Below are positions 44,531-55,030 of a stretch of 64,000 nt of DNA, piece after piece (positions within the stretch are counted from its first letter, which is position 1; each line of letters starts with the position of its first letter). The position numbers were made by a program, and so were the translations under genes. The stretch lies in NCBI RefSeq assembly GCF_910594005.1, contig NC_057834.1, positions 106,915,650-106,979,649 on the forward strand. Direction: 5' to 3'. The DNA is from Cervus elaphus. Taxonomy: Eukaryota; Chordata; Mammalia; Artiodactyla; Cervidae. Below the pieces are notes generated by a model. It was given only the letters and a program-made list of their open reading frames with translations. It was not told the DNA's origin and did no database searches.

Positions 44531-45732
44531 AGTTCAGTTCAGTCATTCAGCTGTGTCTGACTCTTTGTGACCCCATGGACTGCAGCACGCCAGGCTTCCC
44601 TGTCCATCACCAACTCCCAGAGCTTGCTCAAACTCATGTCTAATCGAGTCAGTGATGCCATCCAACCAACTCATCCTCTGTCGTCCCATCCCCTTCTCCT
44701 CCTGCCTTCAATCTTTCTCAGCATCGGGGTCCTTTCCAATGAGTCAGTTCTTCACATCAAGTGGCCAAAGTATTGGAGTTTCAGCTTCAGCATCAGTCCT
44801 TCCAATGAATATTCAGGACTGATCTCCTTTAGAATGGACTGGTTTGATATCCTTGCAGTCCAAGGGACTCTCAAGAGGCTTCTCCAATACCACAATTCAA
44901 AAGCATCAATTTTTTGGTGCTCAGGTTTCCTTATGGTCCAGCTTTCACATCCATACATGACTATTGGAAAAACCATAGCTTTCACTAGACAGACCTTTGT
45001 TGGCAAACTAATGTCTCTGTTTCTTAATATGCTGTCTAGGTTGGTCATAGCATTTCTTCCAAGGAGCAAGCGTCTTTTAATTTCATGGTTGCAATCACTG
45101 TCCACAGTGATTTTGGAGCCCCAGAAAATAAATTCTGTCACTGTTTCCCGACCTATTTGCCATGAAGTGATGGGACCAGATGCCATGATCTTAGTTTTCT
45201 GAATGTTGAGGTTTAAGCCAGTTTTTTAAGTCTCCCCTTTCACTTTCATCAAGAGGCTCTTTAGTTCCTCTTCGCTTTCTACCATAAGGGTGTTGTCATT
45301 TGAGTATCTGAGGTTATTGATATTTCTCCTGGCAAACTTGATTCCAGCTTGAGCTCATCCAGCCCAGAATTTCACATGATGTACTCTGCAAAAAAGTTAA
45401 ATAAGCAGGGTGACAATATACAGCCTTGGTGTATTCTTTTCCCAATTTGGAACCAGTCTGTTGTTCCATGTCTGGTTCTAACTGTTGCTTCTTGATTTGC
45501 ATACATATTTCTTAGGAGGCAGGTAAGGTGGTCTGGTATTCCTATCTCTTTAAGAATTTTCCACAGTTATTTTGTGATCCACGCAGTCAAAGGTTTTGGC
45601 ATAGGCGATAAAGCAGAAGTAGATGTTTTTCTGGAATTCTCTTGCTTTTTCTATGATCCAATGGATGTTGGCAATTTGATCTCTGGTTCCTCTGCGTTTT
45701 CTAAATCAAGCTTGAACATCTGGAAGTTCTCG
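44531..45732 (-). mobile_element. BovB LINE 3' part, antisense, about 1.2 kb
   Basis: The most complete BovB in the window apart from the copy cut by the right edge. It starts with the inverted (tgaac)n tail and runs back through the ORF2 C-terminus into sequence upstream of it ('ctttctaccataagggtgtt', 'gtgatccacgcagtcaaagg', 'cttgaacatctggaagttct'). It landed inside a MIR. The 211-codon plus-strand frame at 44567-45202 is a shadow; the true reading direction is minus. Confidence 0.93.
44752..45186 (-). pseudogene. BovB ORF2 C-terminal remnant (144 codons open)
   Basis: In-phase end of the BovB ORF2 protein, beginning MASGPITSWQIGRETVTEF, with RRLLLGRNAMTNLDSIL, MVFPIVMYGCESWTIRKPEH, KIDAFELWYWRSLLRVPWTA and LKLKLQYFGHLM. 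It lies beyond the reverse-transcriptase catalytic region, so it cannot act alone. Unlike the copies at 40.6, 46.5 and 63.2 kb, it reads through the KKAEH position. The stretch stays open but lacks a complete gene. Confidence 0.85.
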
Positions 45733-45785
45733 TAGCCTGGTGTTTTGTATAAAGCAAGTGTTCACAAATGTTGGTTGCCTCGGTG

Positions 45786-46190
45786 CACAGTGGGTTCAGG
45801 GGTGAAATCCATGCTGCTGAAAAAGCTTCAAAGGAGGAAACTGATGATACTCAGAGAAGATCACAGAAGCAGCGGTGTCAAAGCCAGGATGAGAACTTGG
45901 GATTCTGGGCTGAAGATCTTTCCCATGAACTGAAGAGGAGTTGGGGGGAATGGATGGGATACACTGGGGAGAAGACATAGACGAAGGGGGGAAGGTGGCC
46001 TATGCCTTACCCCAGAGGGCTGGTGAGTGGAAGAGAGTCTCAGCGTGGCCAGGAATGTGAACGGGGGGAGGAGGAGGGCAAGTGGAGTGCTTTTTATGAA
46101 TGTCCTCAAGTCACTCTGGGCAGTGCTCTCCCACCCCGACTCCCTTCTCATCCCTCTCCCTCTTCCCACTCCTGCCTAGTCTGTGCTGGG
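45786..46190. other. Unassigned intronic sequence
   Basis: No repeat recognised; overlapping frames on both strands show no motif. Confidence 0.4.
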
Positions 46191-46193
46191 AGT

Positions 46194-46407
46194 TGTTGTT
46201 GTTTAGTCACTAGGTCCTGTCTGGCTCTTTTGCGACCCCATGGACTACAGCCCACCAGGCTCCTCTGTCCGTGGGATTTCCCAGACAAGAACACTGGAGT
46301 GGGTTGCCATTTCCTTCTCCAGGTGATCTTCCTGACCCAGGGATCGAACCTATGTCTCCTGCATTGGCAGGTGGGTTCTTTTCCACTGAACCATCAGGGA
46401 AGTCCCA
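46194..46407 (-). mobile_element. Bov-tA SINE, antisense
   Basis: 'gttgtttagtcactaggtcc', 'gggatttcccagacaagaac', 'gaaccatcagggaagtccc'. TSD not clear. A 13-base A tract follows at about 46424-46436. Confidence 0.92.
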
Positions 46408-46465
46408 GGTGTAGCCCAAAAGGAAAAAAAAAAAAATTCCTTGAACAAATGTTTTGGATGTGGCT

Positions 46466-47124
46466 AGACAGTCCCAACACTTCATGGGAAATAGATGGGG
46501 AGACAGCGGAAACAGTGAAGACTTTAATTTTTGGGGCTCCAAAATCACTGCAGATGGTGATTGCAGCCATGAAATTAAAAGACACTTACTCCTTGGAAGG
46601 AAAGTTATGACCAACCTAGACAGCATATTAAAAAGCAGAGACATTACTTTGCCAACAAAGGTCCGTCTGGTCAAGGCTATGGTTTTTCCAGTGGTTATGT
46701 ATGGATGTGAGAGTTGGACTACAAAGAAAGCTGAGCACTGAACAATTGAAGTTTTTGAACTGTGGTGTTGGAGAAGACTCTTGAGAGTCCCTTGGACTGC
46801 CAGGAAATCCAACCAGTCCATCCTAAAGGAGATCAGTCCTGGGTGTTCATTGGAAGGACTGATGCTGAAGCTGAAACTCCAGTTCTTTGGCCACCTCATG
46901 TGAAGAGTTGACTCACTGGAAAAGACCTTGATGCTAGGAGGAACTGGGGACAGGAGGAGAAGGGGACAACAGAGGATGAGATGGTTGGATGGCATCACCG
47001 ACTCGATGGCCATGGGTTTGAGTAAACCCCGGGAGTTTGTGATGGACAGGGAGGCCTGGCATGCTGCGATTCATGGGGTCGCAGAGAGTCGGACACGACT
47101 GAGCGACTGAACTGAACTGAACTG
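46466..47124 (+). mobile_element. BovB LINE 3' end, sense (ORF2 C-terminus)
   Basis: Starts 'cagtcccaacacttcatggg'. ORF2 residues include EIKRHLLLGRKVMTNLDSIL and MVFPVVMYGCESWTTKKAEH before TGA. Past that stop the same protein resumes with RRRRGQQRMRWLDGITDSMA and ends in a (ctgaa)n tail. Forms an inverted pair with the BovB at 44531-45732. Confidence 0.92.
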
Positions 47125-48680
47125 AGAGAGACAGGTGAGGTTATGTTTGATAGTTTGGGCAGAAAAGCTTTGCAAGTTTGTTTGCAGAAGTCAAATTAAT
47201 CTCTGCCAGGTAATCAAGGAATGATCTACCAGGTTAGAGACAAGGTGAGGAGAAGAAATGATCGTGTCCACAGCCTCTCCTTGGACGGTCTGCTCAGGAG
47301 CATGAGCAGAAGTAACATGACAAGGGTAGTTCAGACAGCTATCTCCTCAGATCCTTCCTCTCTGTCAGAGAGCTGGCTAAATCAAAGAGATGAGGGCTCA
47401 CTCTTCCCCCAGGGACTGGTCCACTGCCTCTTGTGATGTATGGCATGTGTGTAGGTATGATATGGTATGTTATGTGTGTATGCATTGTATATGTTATGGC
47501 TTGGCTGACATTCAAAGATGTGCTGGCGTTAGCTGGCTGAAGGATGGGGGAAGCATGCATCCAGCAGAGGAGAGGACCATGTGGAGGAAGGGGAAAATGA
47601 TACGTTTGAGGCAGGAGAAGGCCAGCATGTTCGGAGCAGACAGAGCAAGGGCAAGGATGGACGACACACAGCTGAGAGGCAGGCAGTGCCCGCACAGCCC
47701 TCGCTTGCAGTCTCCTTTCCCTGGGCACAGGGAAGCCAGAGGTGCGCCACTGGGCTGCTCTGCTGTGTTCAGCCTGGCAGGGGCCAGGGGCAGGGGCCCA
47801 GGGGAAAACCAGGGTGGTGCTACTGGACGAGAGAGATGCATACAGATACAAGAGGTGCTCGGGAGGCTTTGGTGATTAGGTGGTTTGGAGGTTAGGAGCA
47901 AACAGATTGGGGTGTTAGGGAACAAAAGTTGTCAGAAGCAACTCAAGAACTCGTAGATATCTGGGCTTAGGCATCTGCCTGGTTAGTTGGAGGCGGAGTA
48001 AGGATTGGGGTTGAGGGTTGTCTGCACACAGCCTGCTTCTCTAGATCTGAAAGGGCCCACTCAGGGTCATGGAGTGGCAAAGCCTCAGCCCTGCCTCTTC
48101 CTGTTCAGAGGACATCAGGTATAAGAAAAGAACATCAGGAGAAATAATGTTGCAAAGGTTCTTCAGAGACCTGGCCAAAGCCTACGTCAGCCAGTCATGT
48201 GGGTTTTAAGCTCCATTTCTCAGTAAGAAATGGATTTGTTCTTGTAAGTGCTACAAGATCTGGCACCTACTTCTGAGATGTGAAGGCACTTTTTTTTTTT
48301 TTTTTTAAGTAGCAGAAGCTGTGGACAACCTGGGAGTTTTAAGTATAACTTCTGGACATTCAGCACAGTATCTGTGGCTGAGATCCTTATAAACAGGCAT
48401 CTCCCGGCTTCCTGAGGGTGGGCAGGAGGAGATGGGAGGACAGGAAAATGTGTCAAGATAGACATATGTCTCAAGAAGACACGAGGCCATGGAGAATGCT
48501 AGAGCACTTATGCACAGACATCTTCGAGCAAGCAGCTACAGCTCCTTGGAACCACAGGGCCTGTACCTGGGGGTGCCTGGGGTGAAAGCCTCCACCCAGG
48601 AGTAAATGTGTGCAGGACATGCATAGGGATTTCAAGGGGGAACTCGGGAGCGTTTCAAGGCTGGAATGGGCACGGAGCAT
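47125..48680. other. Unassigned sequence (1.5 kb), partly GC-rich
   Basis: TG/TATG-rich stretch at about 47445-47510, then a GC-rich part (47520-47860) with antiparallel frames of 161, 104 (+) and 170, 137 (-) codons and no domain. T tract at 48290-48306 without direct repeats. No gene supported. Confidence 0.4.
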
Positions 48681-48682
48681 GC

Positions 48683-48872
48683 ATTCTAAGTCGCTCTTTG
48701 TGACCCTGGACACCAGCCTCCTCTGTTCATGGGATTTCCTGGCAAGAATATTGGAGAGGGTTGCCATGCCCTTCTCTGGGGGATCTTCCCGACCCAGGGA
48801 TTGAACTTGTGTCTCTTAAGTCTCCTGTGTCGGTAGGCAGGCTCTTTACCACTAGTGTTAGCTGGGAAGCCT
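48683..48872 (-). mobile_element. Bov-tA SINE, antisense, with small deletions
   Basis: 'ctaagtcgctctttgtgacc' (a shortened version of the usual start), 'gatttcctggcaagaatatt', 'gggattgaacttgtgtctct'. TSD not clear. Confidence 0.85.
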
Positions 48873-49024
48873 ATGGACATGGAGAGGCCCGTTTAAATCA
48901 GACACTGGAAGGAAATTTCCTTTTGCCTCCTACTCTCTCACATCCCCAGCAGATTTCTGCTCAGGGGCCAGATCTTACTTCCACCCTTGTAGAAAAGAAG
49001 AAAATAAGAATCACCACCACTCCT

Positions 49025-49335
49025 CAAGCACTCATAGTAACCACGGCTAACATTGTTTGGTGTCATATGCATTTTGCACCATGTTAAGAGTATATATGTC
49101 TTATCTCATCAAATTCACAGTGACCCCGTAAGATGGGTGCTATAATTATTAACCCTATTTTATAGAGGAGAGAAGAGAGGTTACTATACACCTGAAACAA
49201 ACACAACATTGTAAACCAACTGGACTCCAAGAAAAACTAAAATTACAAAAAGGTAAACAGAGGTTTAGTAACTTGCTCAAAATTACCCAGATAGTAAACG
49301 ATAAATCCAGAATTCAAAGCCAGGTAATAGAATCT
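49025..49335 (-). repeat. MIR SINE, antisense, interrupted by a short L1 tail
   Basis: 'gtcttatctcatcaaattca', 'ttaaccctattttatagagg' then, after the insert, 'cagaggtttagtaacttgct' and 'aatccagaattcaaagccag'. Confidence 0.78.
49182..49252 (+). mobile_element. Very short L1 3' tail inside MIR
   Basis: 'ctatacacctgaaacaaaca', 'acattgtaaaccaactggac' and an A-rich end are the last 70 or so bases of a ruminant L1, a strongly 5'-truncated insertion. Confidence 0.82.
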
Positions 49336-49618
49336 ATTTGTTTAACTCAAGAGGTATATCAAAGGGCAGGGTGGTATGAGCCATTCACCTTGAGTGTGGA
49401 CAATGTGGGTGGGAGGGCTGCACTCTCCGTAGAGAATTAAAATATAAGAAGAAGACTGGTTAAAAGGTTCATCTGATTTTATTACCACAGGCATTGGCAA
49501 TTTGTTGGTGGTAAATCTCCCCTCCAGGGCACACTTCTCATTCTCATAAGACAATTGCCCTAGAAGGTAGCAATCACTAGCCACATTTACAGATCTCAAA
49601 TTCCATTTAAACACTCCT
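49336..49618. other. Unassigned intronic sequence
   Basis: No repeat or exon recognised; holds most of a 93-codon minus frame without motif. Confidence 0.4.
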
Positions 49619-49619
49619 A

Positions 49620-50100
49620 TCACACCCTGTACCTCTCCTTTAAGTTCTCATAATGAGTATATTGGTTATATGTACAATTATTTCTTTATTCTCTGACTTT
49701 GTCATTGGGCCAACAATTCCAGGGGGTAGGACCTATGTATACAGGTCATACTGAAGCACAGAGATTAGCTTGCTAGTGATGCTCATCCAGTAAATATTTG
49801 CTGAATCAATGGATGGTGAATAAATGATCAACCTAAAATGCCACTGGCTTCCCAGGTAGCTCAGTGGTAAAGAATCTGCCTGCCAATGCAGGAGATGTAA
49901 GAGATGTGGGTTCAGTTCTCAGGTCAGAAGATCCCCTGAAGGAGGAAGTGGCAGCCCACTCCAGTATTCTTGCCAGGAGAATCCCATGGACAGAAGAACC
50001 TGGCGGGCTACATACAGTCCATGGGGTCGCAAAGAATCGGACATGACTGTCTGAGCAGAAAATGCCACCTCCTCCAGGAAGTTTTCCTTAAGGAGTGAAG
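49620..50100 (+). mobile_element. L2 3' tails, sense, split by a SINE
   Basis: 'ccagggggtaggacctatgt' and 'gtaaatatttgctgaatcaa' give one L2 tail. 'atgccac' continuing as 'ctcctccaggaagttttcct' after the SINE is another L2 piece. Confidence 0.6.
49845..50058 (+). mobile_element. Bov-tA SINE, sense, with perfect TSD
   Basis: 'ggcttcccaggtagctcagt', 'gaggaagtggcagcccactc', 'aagaatcggacatgactgtc'. Ten-base duplication aaaatgccac at 49835-49844 and 50059-50068. Confidence 0.94.
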
Positions 50101-51460
50101 GACTCAGCTTTTCAGAGTAAAGTGGAATGAGTGATGTTGGAAGAAGCTGTGTTGATGGACTGGGCCCCTCTTACCTCCATGGCAGCCCAGGAAGTTCTCT
50201 GCTAGGTATGATGAGCATGGGTCTTAGTGTAGCTTTGAGCTTTGAACCCCAATATTTCTCCTTATGGAATCACCCTCCCCAGGAAGAGAAGAAACCCTCT
50301 TTGAGACTGATGTTTGAGAACTACTAGTGACTGGATCTAAGGCCAGAAACTGCTTATATTGAGACACAGATTGTGGATTATCTTTAGGACTGCTGAATCC
50401 TTGATCAGAATCTAGATATTAAAAAAAAAAAAAATCCCAGTATGTTCCTTAGAGAAATCTACTGTTTCTGCATGTTTGTCAGGTGCTAGATAAATGCAAC
50501 TCTGCAGACAACTCTATGGCATGGGAGGTAGTTTTTACTCCAAAACGGAAGCACGTTGGTTTATAAGTTCACTAAAACTAAGACACATTTTGCTAAAGCA
50601 CTAGAGTTGGCATCCCCACAGGCCATTTCAAGCCTGTTTGTTAAATGAGACTGTAATCCTTTATAAATTGTTCTATATATCATGCTGTATCATGTCCTCT
50701 TTTTCATCCTTATATATATATATTATATATGTATATATTTTTTTCCTCCCACCAAAAATAAAACGAAGCTCCAGGCAGCCTTTCTGAGAGGCTTACCTGT
50801 GAGAGAAGGGTTCCCAGGTCTCCTCTGACAGGTGGGTCACAGCAAAGTCAGTCCTTGTGTTGGGACACCAGGAGGGAGGCTGTGTGAACTATACCAGGAG
50901 GGGCATACGAGGGGCACAGACACTCTGGGGTCACAGCTGGCCAGTGGCAGGAACCACTGGAATGGCTCAACATTTAACATGGAGTCAGGCAGAGCTGAGG
51001 TCAGATGAAAAGACTCCTGACCCCCAAATTCTGCCATTATATCTTTGAAAATTTCTATGATGTTGGAGGAAGGGCCTTGGTAAGTAAGGTCCCTAGGGGA
51101 CAGGTGACACCAAAAGCCTGCTTATCTCCATGGCTCACTACCTGGAGTTTTGATTCTACAAGAGTTTAATTAAGATAGTATTTCCAGAGGACAAATGTCT
51201 GCCTTTTCATTGTGTTTAATAAGAAGGGATTAGTGAAACAGTCAATATGCTGGAAGGGATCTTTGTTATATCAATATGATGGAGATGCCTAGAGCAAGTC
51301 CCAGGGGGTGGGAAACAAGAAAGAGAAGTGAGGACAGAGGAGGCTAGATGTACTCTGTAACCCTTGATGTCCTAAGACTGAGAGAATCAGATCCCAAGGA
51401 GAGTGAGCTTTAGAAGTAATTTTTCTTTTTGTCCCAATAATCTTTGTTTCCTTTTCCCTT
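50101..51460. other. Unassigned sequence with (TA)n tracts
   Basis: A tract at about 50421-50434 and a TA-rich microsatellite at 50712-50740. No gene or named repeat recognised. Confidence 0.4.
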
Positions 51461-51464
51461 GTCC

Positions 51465-51536
51465 TGCTTCCTCCCTCCCTCTCTTCTTTTCTCCTTTCTT
51501 CCTTTCTCCCATCTCCTTTCTTTCCTCTCTCCCTTT
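51465..51536 (+). repeat. Polypyrimidine tract
   Basis: About 70 bases made almost wholly of C and T in CTTT, CCTC and TTCC units; on the FGGY transcript strand it is polypurine. Confidence 0.85.
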
Positions 51537-51539
51537 ATA

Positions 51540-51612
51540 TACATTTATTGAACACCTACTACGTGACAATCCCTGTTTCAGGCTCTGGCAGTTACTGGTA
51601 AACAAAATTCTC
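51540..51612 (-). mobile_element. L2 tail, antisense, beside a young L1
   Basis: 'atttattgaacacctactac' and 'caggctctggcagttactgg' are the inverted L2 end. It probably resumes after the L1 at about 52078-52110. Confidence 0.62.
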
Positions 51613-51614
51613 AT

Positions 51615-52077
51615 ACATTTGAATCAGTTCTAATGAGGTGGATGAAACTGGAGACTATTATACAGAGTGAAGTAAGTCAGAAAGAAAAACACCAATACAG
51701 TATACTAACGCATATATACGGAATTTAGAAAGATGGTAATGATGACCCTATATGCAAGACAGCAAAAGAGACACAGATATAAAGAACAGACTTTTGGACT
51801 CTGTGGGAGAAGGCGAGGGTGGGATGATTTGAGAGAATAGCATTGAAACATGTATATTATCATATGTGAAACAGATCGCCAGTCCAGGTTTGATGCATGA
51901 GACACGGTGCTCAGGGCTGGTGCACTGGGATGACCCAGAGGGATGGGATGGGGAGGGAGGTGGGAGGGAGGTTCAGGATGGGGAACACATGTAAGTCCAT
52001 GGCTGATTCATGTCAATGTATGGCAAAAACCACTACAATATTGTAAAGTAATTAGCCCCCAATTAAAAAAAAAATCA
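51615..52077 (+). mobile_element. Young ruminant L1 3' end, sense
   Basis: 'gatgaaactggagactatta', 'gtaagtcagaaagaaaaaca', 'gatcgccagtccaggtttga', 'ggatggggaacacatgtaag' and 'gtaattagcccccaatt' plus a pure A tail. Low decay and an intact poly(A) suggest a recent insertion of the youngest bovid L1 group. ORF2 ends in its first bases; no full gene. Confidence 0.9.
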
Positions 52078-52109
52078 GCATAGTTCTCACCCTTGATAGA
52101 CTTACCAGA

Positions 52110-52385
52110 AACAAACAGTAAACAAACATCCTCAAAAATATCTATACCAATTCATTACACTTGTGGAGCGGAAGTACTGGGCTACAGGATATCATGTGAA
52201 GAACACTAGCTTAGATTGGGGGGTGTTGGGAAATACTTTTCTCAGGAAGTGACATTTAAACTCATGACGGAAGGAACAGGAGGACTGAGGTCACAAGAAA
52301 AAGTCTGTGTGTTGGGGGAGGGGCAGCATTACAGCCAAGGCAATAAAAGGAGTAAGAACAATGATAACAGTGATGACAACGACAG
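52110..52385. other. Unassigned intronic sequence
   Basis: Nothing recognised between the L1 and the next MIR. Confidence 0.4.
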
Positions 52386-52389
52386 AGAA

Positions 52390-52592
52390 AGCAATATTGA
52401 GCAGTTACGTGCCAGTCACCATACCAAATACCTGATAACTATTTATTCATTAATCTCTACATCAACTTTTTGAGATCATCACCATTAGTGTCCCCATTTT
52501 TCAGCTAAGGAAAATGAGGCACAAAGCTGGGAAGTAGCTTGCCCAACCCAGGTCACATAGCTAGCCGGTAGACACCTGGATAAAACTCAGGT
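52390..52592 (-). repeat. MIR SINE, antisense, near full length
   Basis: 'gagcagttacgtgccagtca', 'atcaccattagtgtccccat', 'gaaaatgaggcacaaagctg' and 'gtcacatagctagccggtag' cover the reverse-complement MIR. Confidence 0.85.
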
Positions 52593-52599
52593 GATGTGG

Positions 52600-53435
52600 C
52601 TGCAGGAAAGGAAGACCTGGAGAGGGAGATGATGGAAAGGCAGTGGGCTGAGCTGCGGCAGCAACAGGGATGGAGGTGCAGGGTAGGCAGTCAGAGGCCA
52701 TCTCCGAGTGAGGCTATACTTTCCAGTGGGAGAGCAGCCCGGAGCCCCAGCTCACCAGCACTCAGCTCAGAATTCCACCGTCCGAGTCCCAGAAGGAGAA
52801 GAAGCTGTTTGCATGAAATAGCCAGCTAAATAACTAGCCACCTCGCTGAACTTCTGAACACCACCTTCCCTTCAGCTCTTTCGCTCTGTCTCCACAGTTC
52901 TCTCTGATCTGCCGCTCCTCCCGCCCCGCCCCGCCACCCGCTTCTTTCTTTCTTTGAGCAGAAGGTGGAGGACACAGTAATGGGACCCGCTCCCCCCCAC
53001 CGCCCCCCGACCCTGCAGTTTGCCAAGCCCAGGCAGGCTCTGGCGTCCCTCCGCCTTCTCTGAGGCACCCTCTCTCCCTTCCGATCAGGAGCATCCTCCT
53101 CGGTGCCTGTGTGCTGAGAGGCAGCAGCTGCCAGTATCTAGAACAACTCCCAGCTGTTCTCCCAACTTTTCTCAAGTGTTTCTCAGTGTTAATGCCTCTG
53201 CTTAGTGAAAAGAGGAAGGGGGGCGGTAAACAGAGGAGCAAAAGAGAGGCCTAATTTTAGCTGTAGCCAAAAGGACTTTCCCTTAAATACACTGTGATCT
53301 CAAAATACTTAGCTAAGCCCATATGGACGAGGCAGGGAAAGGATTTAAAGAGCTACAGAAGAAACATTCAAAGGCCCAAAGGGACAGCCCCTGCCTTCCT
53401 TTACGACCGGCGGGAAGAGGAAAGGGATAAACGCA
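52600..53435. promoter_or_regulatory. GC-rich, repeat-free block with tandem GC boxes (candidate)
   Basis: Between two MIRs lies about 800 bases without a recognised repeat and with above-background GC. It includes tandem GC boxes (cccgccccgccccgcc, about 52920-52935) and 'cccccccaccgccccccgac' near 53000. This could be an intragenic promoter or enhancer. No TATA box, initiator or exon can be assigned. Open frames on both strands (77, 80 and 135 codons) lack domains. Confidence 0.3.
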
Positions 53436-53439
53436 GAGT

Positions 53440-53655
53440 GGGTCTTTACTCTGTGCCAGGCTATGTGCTGGGTCCCACGACTGCATCAACTCATTCATTC
53501 ATCTCCTCCACACGGGTAATGGTGCAGAGACTAGGTCTCCTCATTTTACAGATGAGGAAGCTGAGATCTGGTCAAATTGAAGTTGCTCTCTCCATGACGG
53601 CAAAGCTAATCTGAGAGCCAGGATTTAAACCTGGGTCTGTCTGATTCCCCTTTGT
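53440..53655 (-). repeat. MIR SINE, antisense
   Basis: 'actctgtgccaggctatgtg', 'cattttacagatgaggaagc' and 'agccaggatttaaacctggg' are a clear reverse-complement MIR. Confidence 0.86.
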
Positions 53656-54495
53656 CTAGCAAGAAGATGATAAATTGAGGCCTCATGGGGCACTGGGTGG
53701 GTAAATGGGTTAAGTGGAGATTCAGGGCAGTCTCTGAGCAAGAATCCCGAGGATGCTGGCTCTCAGAATGCCAAGAGGAATCCTTGTGAGAACTGGCATG
53801 AATTGCTCAGGGCCTCGACTTTTTCCAATCCTGAAATCCCTCCTAGCTCTCCCAAGATGGGCTGGAGGAATCACCAGGCTGTCACTAACCATTTAAAGTA
53901 GATAAATCATTTGGTGAATGCCCCCCACCCCTGACTCTAGCAAAAAAAGACCTGCACTTTCCACAATCAAAGAAGATGCACTGTTGGGCAAAGGCATCTG
54001 AACTGGCTAATCCGCACACCCCACCCCCACCCCCGCCTTCTCAAAGTCATGGTGGAATCTGGGGGCCTTCAGAAAACGGGCCACCTGGTAGGACTCATCA
54101 CGTCAACTTCCTTCATCTCAGTTCAAGCTTAAAAGGCCTCTTCACTGGGAAGCTCCCCAGTGAGGTTTTCCACGCACATCTGGAGATTTCCCACAATAGG
54201 TCTTTGAAGCGGCCTGAAGTATTCCGGGAAGTCCGCCTCACTGGGCTGAGGTTTAAAGAGCAGAAGCCCACATTTATTTTTCTTTCCCGCCTTCTTTGAC
54301 AAAACTCCCCCCAAGTGGTTTGTGGGCATCTGCAAAGAAGCCCTGATTTGCAGCTCACTACTTCGAGGGCTGCAGTCTTAAAGAAAAACGACAATGAAGC
54401 AAATTCAAAGGGAGCAATTGGCACCAGCAAGATCTGTTTACGTGTTTGGCTCCTCCGCCAGGCTCTGACTCAAGCTTTAGTCATCTTTGCAGCAG
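53656..54495. other. Unassigned intronic sequence
   Basis: No named repeat. Frames at 53976-54299 (+) and 54113-54430 (-) overlap antiparallel and show no domain. Confidence 0.4.
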
Positions 54496-54499
54496 GAGG

Positions 54500-54660
54500 A
54501 AAATGGACTCTGGACTCAAAGGGACTTGCTCCACGGCTCAGCATTGGTGGGTGACATTCTGTCAAGTCACTTAAACTCTCTGATCTGTGAAATGAATTCA
54601 TGGTGCCTGCTTTGTGCGGCGCACTAAATGTTACATGAATTGTGGTGAGAAAATCACTTT
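54500..54660 (+). repeat. MIR SINE, sense
   Basis: 'ctctggactcaaagggactt', 'caagtcacttaaactctctg' and 'actaaatgttacatgaattg' match MIR. Confidence 0.62.
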
Positions 54661-54714
54661 ACACGTTGTCCTACATGAACTTTAACAGGTCCGTGCTGGT
54701 TCCTCTGCCAGTAT

Positions 54715-55030
54715 CACCCTCCCTTATATGGGCTAGAAGTGACTTGTTCTTTACAACTCAACTCACATGGTGATTTCCTCCTCTGGCAATCTTTTACCTC
54801 CATATTGCTTAGGCTAGTTTAGGTAGGTGTCTTCCATGCTTCAATACCTACCTATCTCCTAATTCATAGTTTATTGTTATTTCCATTTACAGTATGTCTA
54901 CCATGCCCCCTACTACCACTGTAACGGCTGTAGACACATGGGAACTTACTTTTTCATTGCTGTGTCTCCATACCAAGCACAGTGCCTAGTATACTGATGT
55001 GCCCAGTGAATATCAACTGATTAATCAAAG
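54715..55030 (+). mobile_element. L2 3' end, sense
   Basis: 'catggtgatttcctcctctg', 'ccaagcacagtgcctagtat' and 'cccagtgaatatcaactgat' follow the L2 end. Confidence 0.68.

Larger units (their letters stand above)
44375..45785 (+). repeat. MIR SINE, sense, split by BovB
   Basis: The left part (44375-44530) has 'ctaggtttgaaacccatctt', 'tctctgtaaaatgggaataa' and 'cctcatagggattgtgagta'. The MIR tail 'tagcctggtgttttgtataa' and 'gtgttcacaaatgttggtt' resumes at about 45733, after the BovB insertion. Confidence 0.75.

Noticed and set aside
44567..45202. 211-codon open frame on the plus strand
   Set aside because: It is the reverse-strand shadow of the BovB ORF2 C-terminus. The same shadow recurs over the other BovB copies, with phrases such as WPKYWSFSFSISPSNE.
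46002..46610. 202-codon plus-strand frame
   Set aside because: It runs through unassigned DNA, an antisense Bov-tA SINE and the start of BovB. No domain and no splice evidence.
46210..47013. 267-codon minus-strand open frame, the longest in the window
   Set aside because: It joins the antisense shadow of a sense BovB to the sequence of a Bov-tA SINE; both halves are repeat-derived in the wrong direction.
47448..47510. TG/TATG-rich stretch as a tandem array
   Set aside because: Units are irregular in length and sequence; no consistent period could be set.
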